A stretch of 14,982 nucleotides of DNA from assembly GCA_002404095.1 (NCBI GenBank), contig DHJA01000085.1, forward strand, positions 108,938-123,919, read 5' to 3'. The notes below the pieces were generated by a model. It ran no database searches. It saw nothing but the letters and a program-made list of their open reading frames with translations, and had not been told where the DNA came from. Source of the DNA: Planctomycetaceae bacterium UBA4732 (GTDB taxonomy: Bacteria > Planctomycetota > Planctomycetia > Gemmatales > Gemmataceae). Of the stretch, positions 14,101-14,982 are shown piece by piece. Position 1 is the first letter of the stretch. Each line of letters opens with the position of its first letter. The translations under genes and the position numbers were made by a program.

Positions 14101-14936
14101 CCGACGGGCGTACGCTTACTGCCTTGAATGGCAATCGAATAAAAATCCTGGACATGACGACCGGCCATGAAAATCAAAAACTGCTCGGCACGGACTATAC
14201 GGAGCGTCTGGCTCTGAGTCCCGACGGCCGGTCCTTGGTTTCGATGAACTGGTACGGCACGATTCTGCTGTGGGATCTGGAGACCGCACAGACGCAACAT
14301 CTGGGCGTTCACAATCTGGGCGTTCACAGGCTGGCCGCTGCGTTAGCCGTGAGTCCGGACGGCGCCCTGGCAGCTTCGGCGGGACTGGAAGTAAAACTGT
14401 GGGATCTGGCCGCCAAGCGCGAAGCACACACTTTCCCCCGCATTGGCCAGGTCCAAAGTCTGGCTTTTAGCCCCGACGGCCAGATGTTGGCAGCGGCGAC
14501 GACGGACAATGTTGTCAAGGTCTGGTCCACGGCCGAGGGCCGGGAACTATGCACCTTGTTGGGAAGCTGCGTCGCTTTCAGCCCGGACGGGCCGTTGGCC
14601 GTGGCGACCGGCGACAAGGTAACGCTGTACGACGCGGTCGCGTGGAAGGAACTCCAGACGCTTCACCGGACGGCCGGCGAGCCGTCGGAACCTTTCTCCC
14701 TGGTCTTCAATCCGAGCGGACGGCTTGTCGCCACCTCGAACGACGACGGCAAGGTCGTGGTCTGGGATCTCAACGACGCCAAGGCGGAGCCGAGGAGCTT
14801 TTGGGTATGTCGTCCGAGGCAATTGGATGGAGAACTCGCGTTCACTCCTGAGGGCCGATACCTGATCTCCGCGAACGCGAACGGCACGACCTACATCTTG
14901 CGGCTGACGCCGACGCCGAGCGGCAAGGAGAAATAA
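11133..14936 (+). CDS. Transmembrane Ser/Thr protein kinase with C-terminal WD40 propellers
   Basis: A 1267-residue protein. N-terminal region 1-140 is the planctomycete-type pre-kinase segment. The Hanks kinase domain (~143-440) has all key residues: glycine loop GVGGMGVV (151-158), K173 (VALKAML), HRDVKPANV with D273 and N278, DFG 292-294, and YMAPE ending at 321. A transmembrane helix spans ~472-490 (FAAAVLLGLAVYW), so the kinase is cytoplasmic and the rest lies across the membrane. Then comes a small beta domain (~497-580; LVIEIDDPEVKVII, TFTITRGG-like), common in planctomycete kinases. Fourteen WD40-like repeats (~675-1262; FSPDG, VKVWD) follow, enough for two seven-bladed propellers. 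GTG start overlaps the sigma gene stop (GTGA), with GAGG just upstream; the first ATG in frame would lose the N-terminus. It probably senses a ligand outside and signals to the sigma factor. Confidence 0.92.
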   Translation: MKECSPPGCDVLPPSLGRRIDQACNHFEAAWQAGPAPRIEDSLDGWEEPERGALVRELIQLDLYYRRASGAEGLAEDYLNRFPPLDGNWLAGVLAADAAPSGAEDALTTTILPSSRGLPEGVEESYDFLAPSQNPSDLGCLGPYDVLKVLGVGGMGVVFQAYDPQLERLVALKAMLPALAASASARQRFLREAKATAAIKHDHIVTIYQVGEDRGVPFLAMEFLEGEPLDVRLGRERWGAAASPLPLREALRIAREIADGLDAAHQRGLIHRDVKPANVWLEGDRRRVKILDFGLARAVTDNANLTQEGAIVGTPAYMAPEQIGGKPVDARSDLFSLGCVIYRMTTGEPPFKGIGAISTFLAISTETPALPRERNPSLPAAASDLVMRLLAKNADNRPASARAVVEAIQAIEKTLATSEADWNGATELGMHAHVLANDRDKSTAVMPAVVPALPQGAAPARAARFRRLWPRFAAAVLLGLAVYWCGPAVVRYATDKGELVIEIDDPEVKVIIDKLKGVTIHDKAKGGGTFTLMPGRHDLTAGAYEIEVTEVGGGVHHFTQEFTITRGGVRTVKVTFETTDAAKKHRDDALHASLGMGAAEKALRALLGQEVDPKANIDQLRLAVAEFRRKHAGTPQALETAKLLECLPSPLDVLNRDEIPPYELSVAGGGDPKAAPKELAAILGETRFRHTGWAGAVVFSPNGKQLISGGADGTVKVWDTASGEALQTIVWGKAAFPTLSPDGRTLAVWGDKPEVVLWDLETGKSGRTLNDHAGAILDATFSHDGKTLATASADGSVKLWEVATGAVRRTLLGRKEGFFTLAFSPDDKILTGSVHDARIVLEWDVVGEGGPRETTKGMVGAVSPDGKRMATVYEDDLSVKVLDAATGMEKLVLQGSKNLTRCVTFSPDGRLLASGGYGGELKVWNVDTGQVYKDLSYAYRSSVLNLAFSYDGRLLAAAGDDRRVRLWDVSTGRQHVTLKPGCGQLAAIGPDGRTLTALNGNRIKILDMTTGHENQKLLGTDYTERLALSPDGRSLVSMNWYGTILLWDLETAQTQHLGVHNLGVHRLAAALAVSPDGALAASAGLEVKLWDLAAKREAHTFPRIGQVQSLAFSPDGQMLAAATTDNVVKVWSTAEGRELCTLLGSCVAFSPDGPLAVATGDKVTLYDAVAWKELQTLHRTAGEPSEPFSLVFNPSGRLVATSNDDGKVVVWDLNDAKAEPRSFWVCRPRQLDGELAFTPEGRYLISANANGTTYILRLTPTPSGKEK

Positions 14937-14960
14937 GCGTCTATCCTCTTAGTCCCCCCT

Positions 14961-14982
14961 CTCTCCGGTACTCCGGGGAGAG
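14961..14982 (+). terminator. Hairpin at window end, possible terminator
   Basis: CTCTCC (14961-14966) pairs with GGAGAG (14977-14982), with GG/CC extending inside, 24 nt after the kinase stop. The window ends at the last paired base, so the presence of a T-run cannot be checked. Confidence 0.4.

Overview
The window looks like a chromosomal segment of a GC-rich planctomycete, probably of the Gemmata group (Gemmataceae). Three things point there. Five large minus-strand proteins share an N-terminal 'LEALEDR-x-LLS' type motif typical of planctomycete surface or exported proteins. An ECF-type sigma factor overlaps a transmembrane Ser/Thr kinase with WD40 repeats, a familiar planctomycete pairing. 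The composition is also GC-rich. The species cannot be fixed from sequence alone.

Layout. Positions 198-9196 hold five minus-strand genes: a large beta-helix protein (198-2219), a seven-repeat delta-60 beta-propeller protein with a C-terminal Ig-like domain (2407-4107), a tandem-repeat beta-helix protein (5148-6554), a protein with one unassigned beta-rich domain (6700-7728), and a paralogue of the third protein (7973-9196). Each is preceded by a copy of the same ~125-nt leader. Two plus-strand DUF104/PIN toxin-antitoxin pairs lie in and beside this block (4356-5065 and 9612-~10240). They share a promoter layout, and both overlap by ATGA. The second toxin appears frameshifted at its 3' end. 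From 10480 on comes a well-formed promoter, a palindrome, the sigma factor (10552-11136) and the 1267-residue kinase (11133-14936), which overlap by GTGA.

Most interesting signal. The five leaders can each fold, on the coding (minus) strand, into a compact H-type pseudoknot ending 10-11 nt before the Shine-Dalgarno sequence. Stem 1 changes sequence but keeps pairing in the most divergent copy. In two copies a C:G-type change leaves a U-G wobble on the minus strand. The leader, in one case with the first eight codons, sits in front of unrelated protein bodies, so it behaves like a shuffled expression cassette. A sixth, decayed copy without a gene lies just after the first toxin gene. I do not recognise this element as a named riboswitch or leader family. 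It is the best candidate here for an undescribed regulatory RNA, but this rests on hand inspection of one window.
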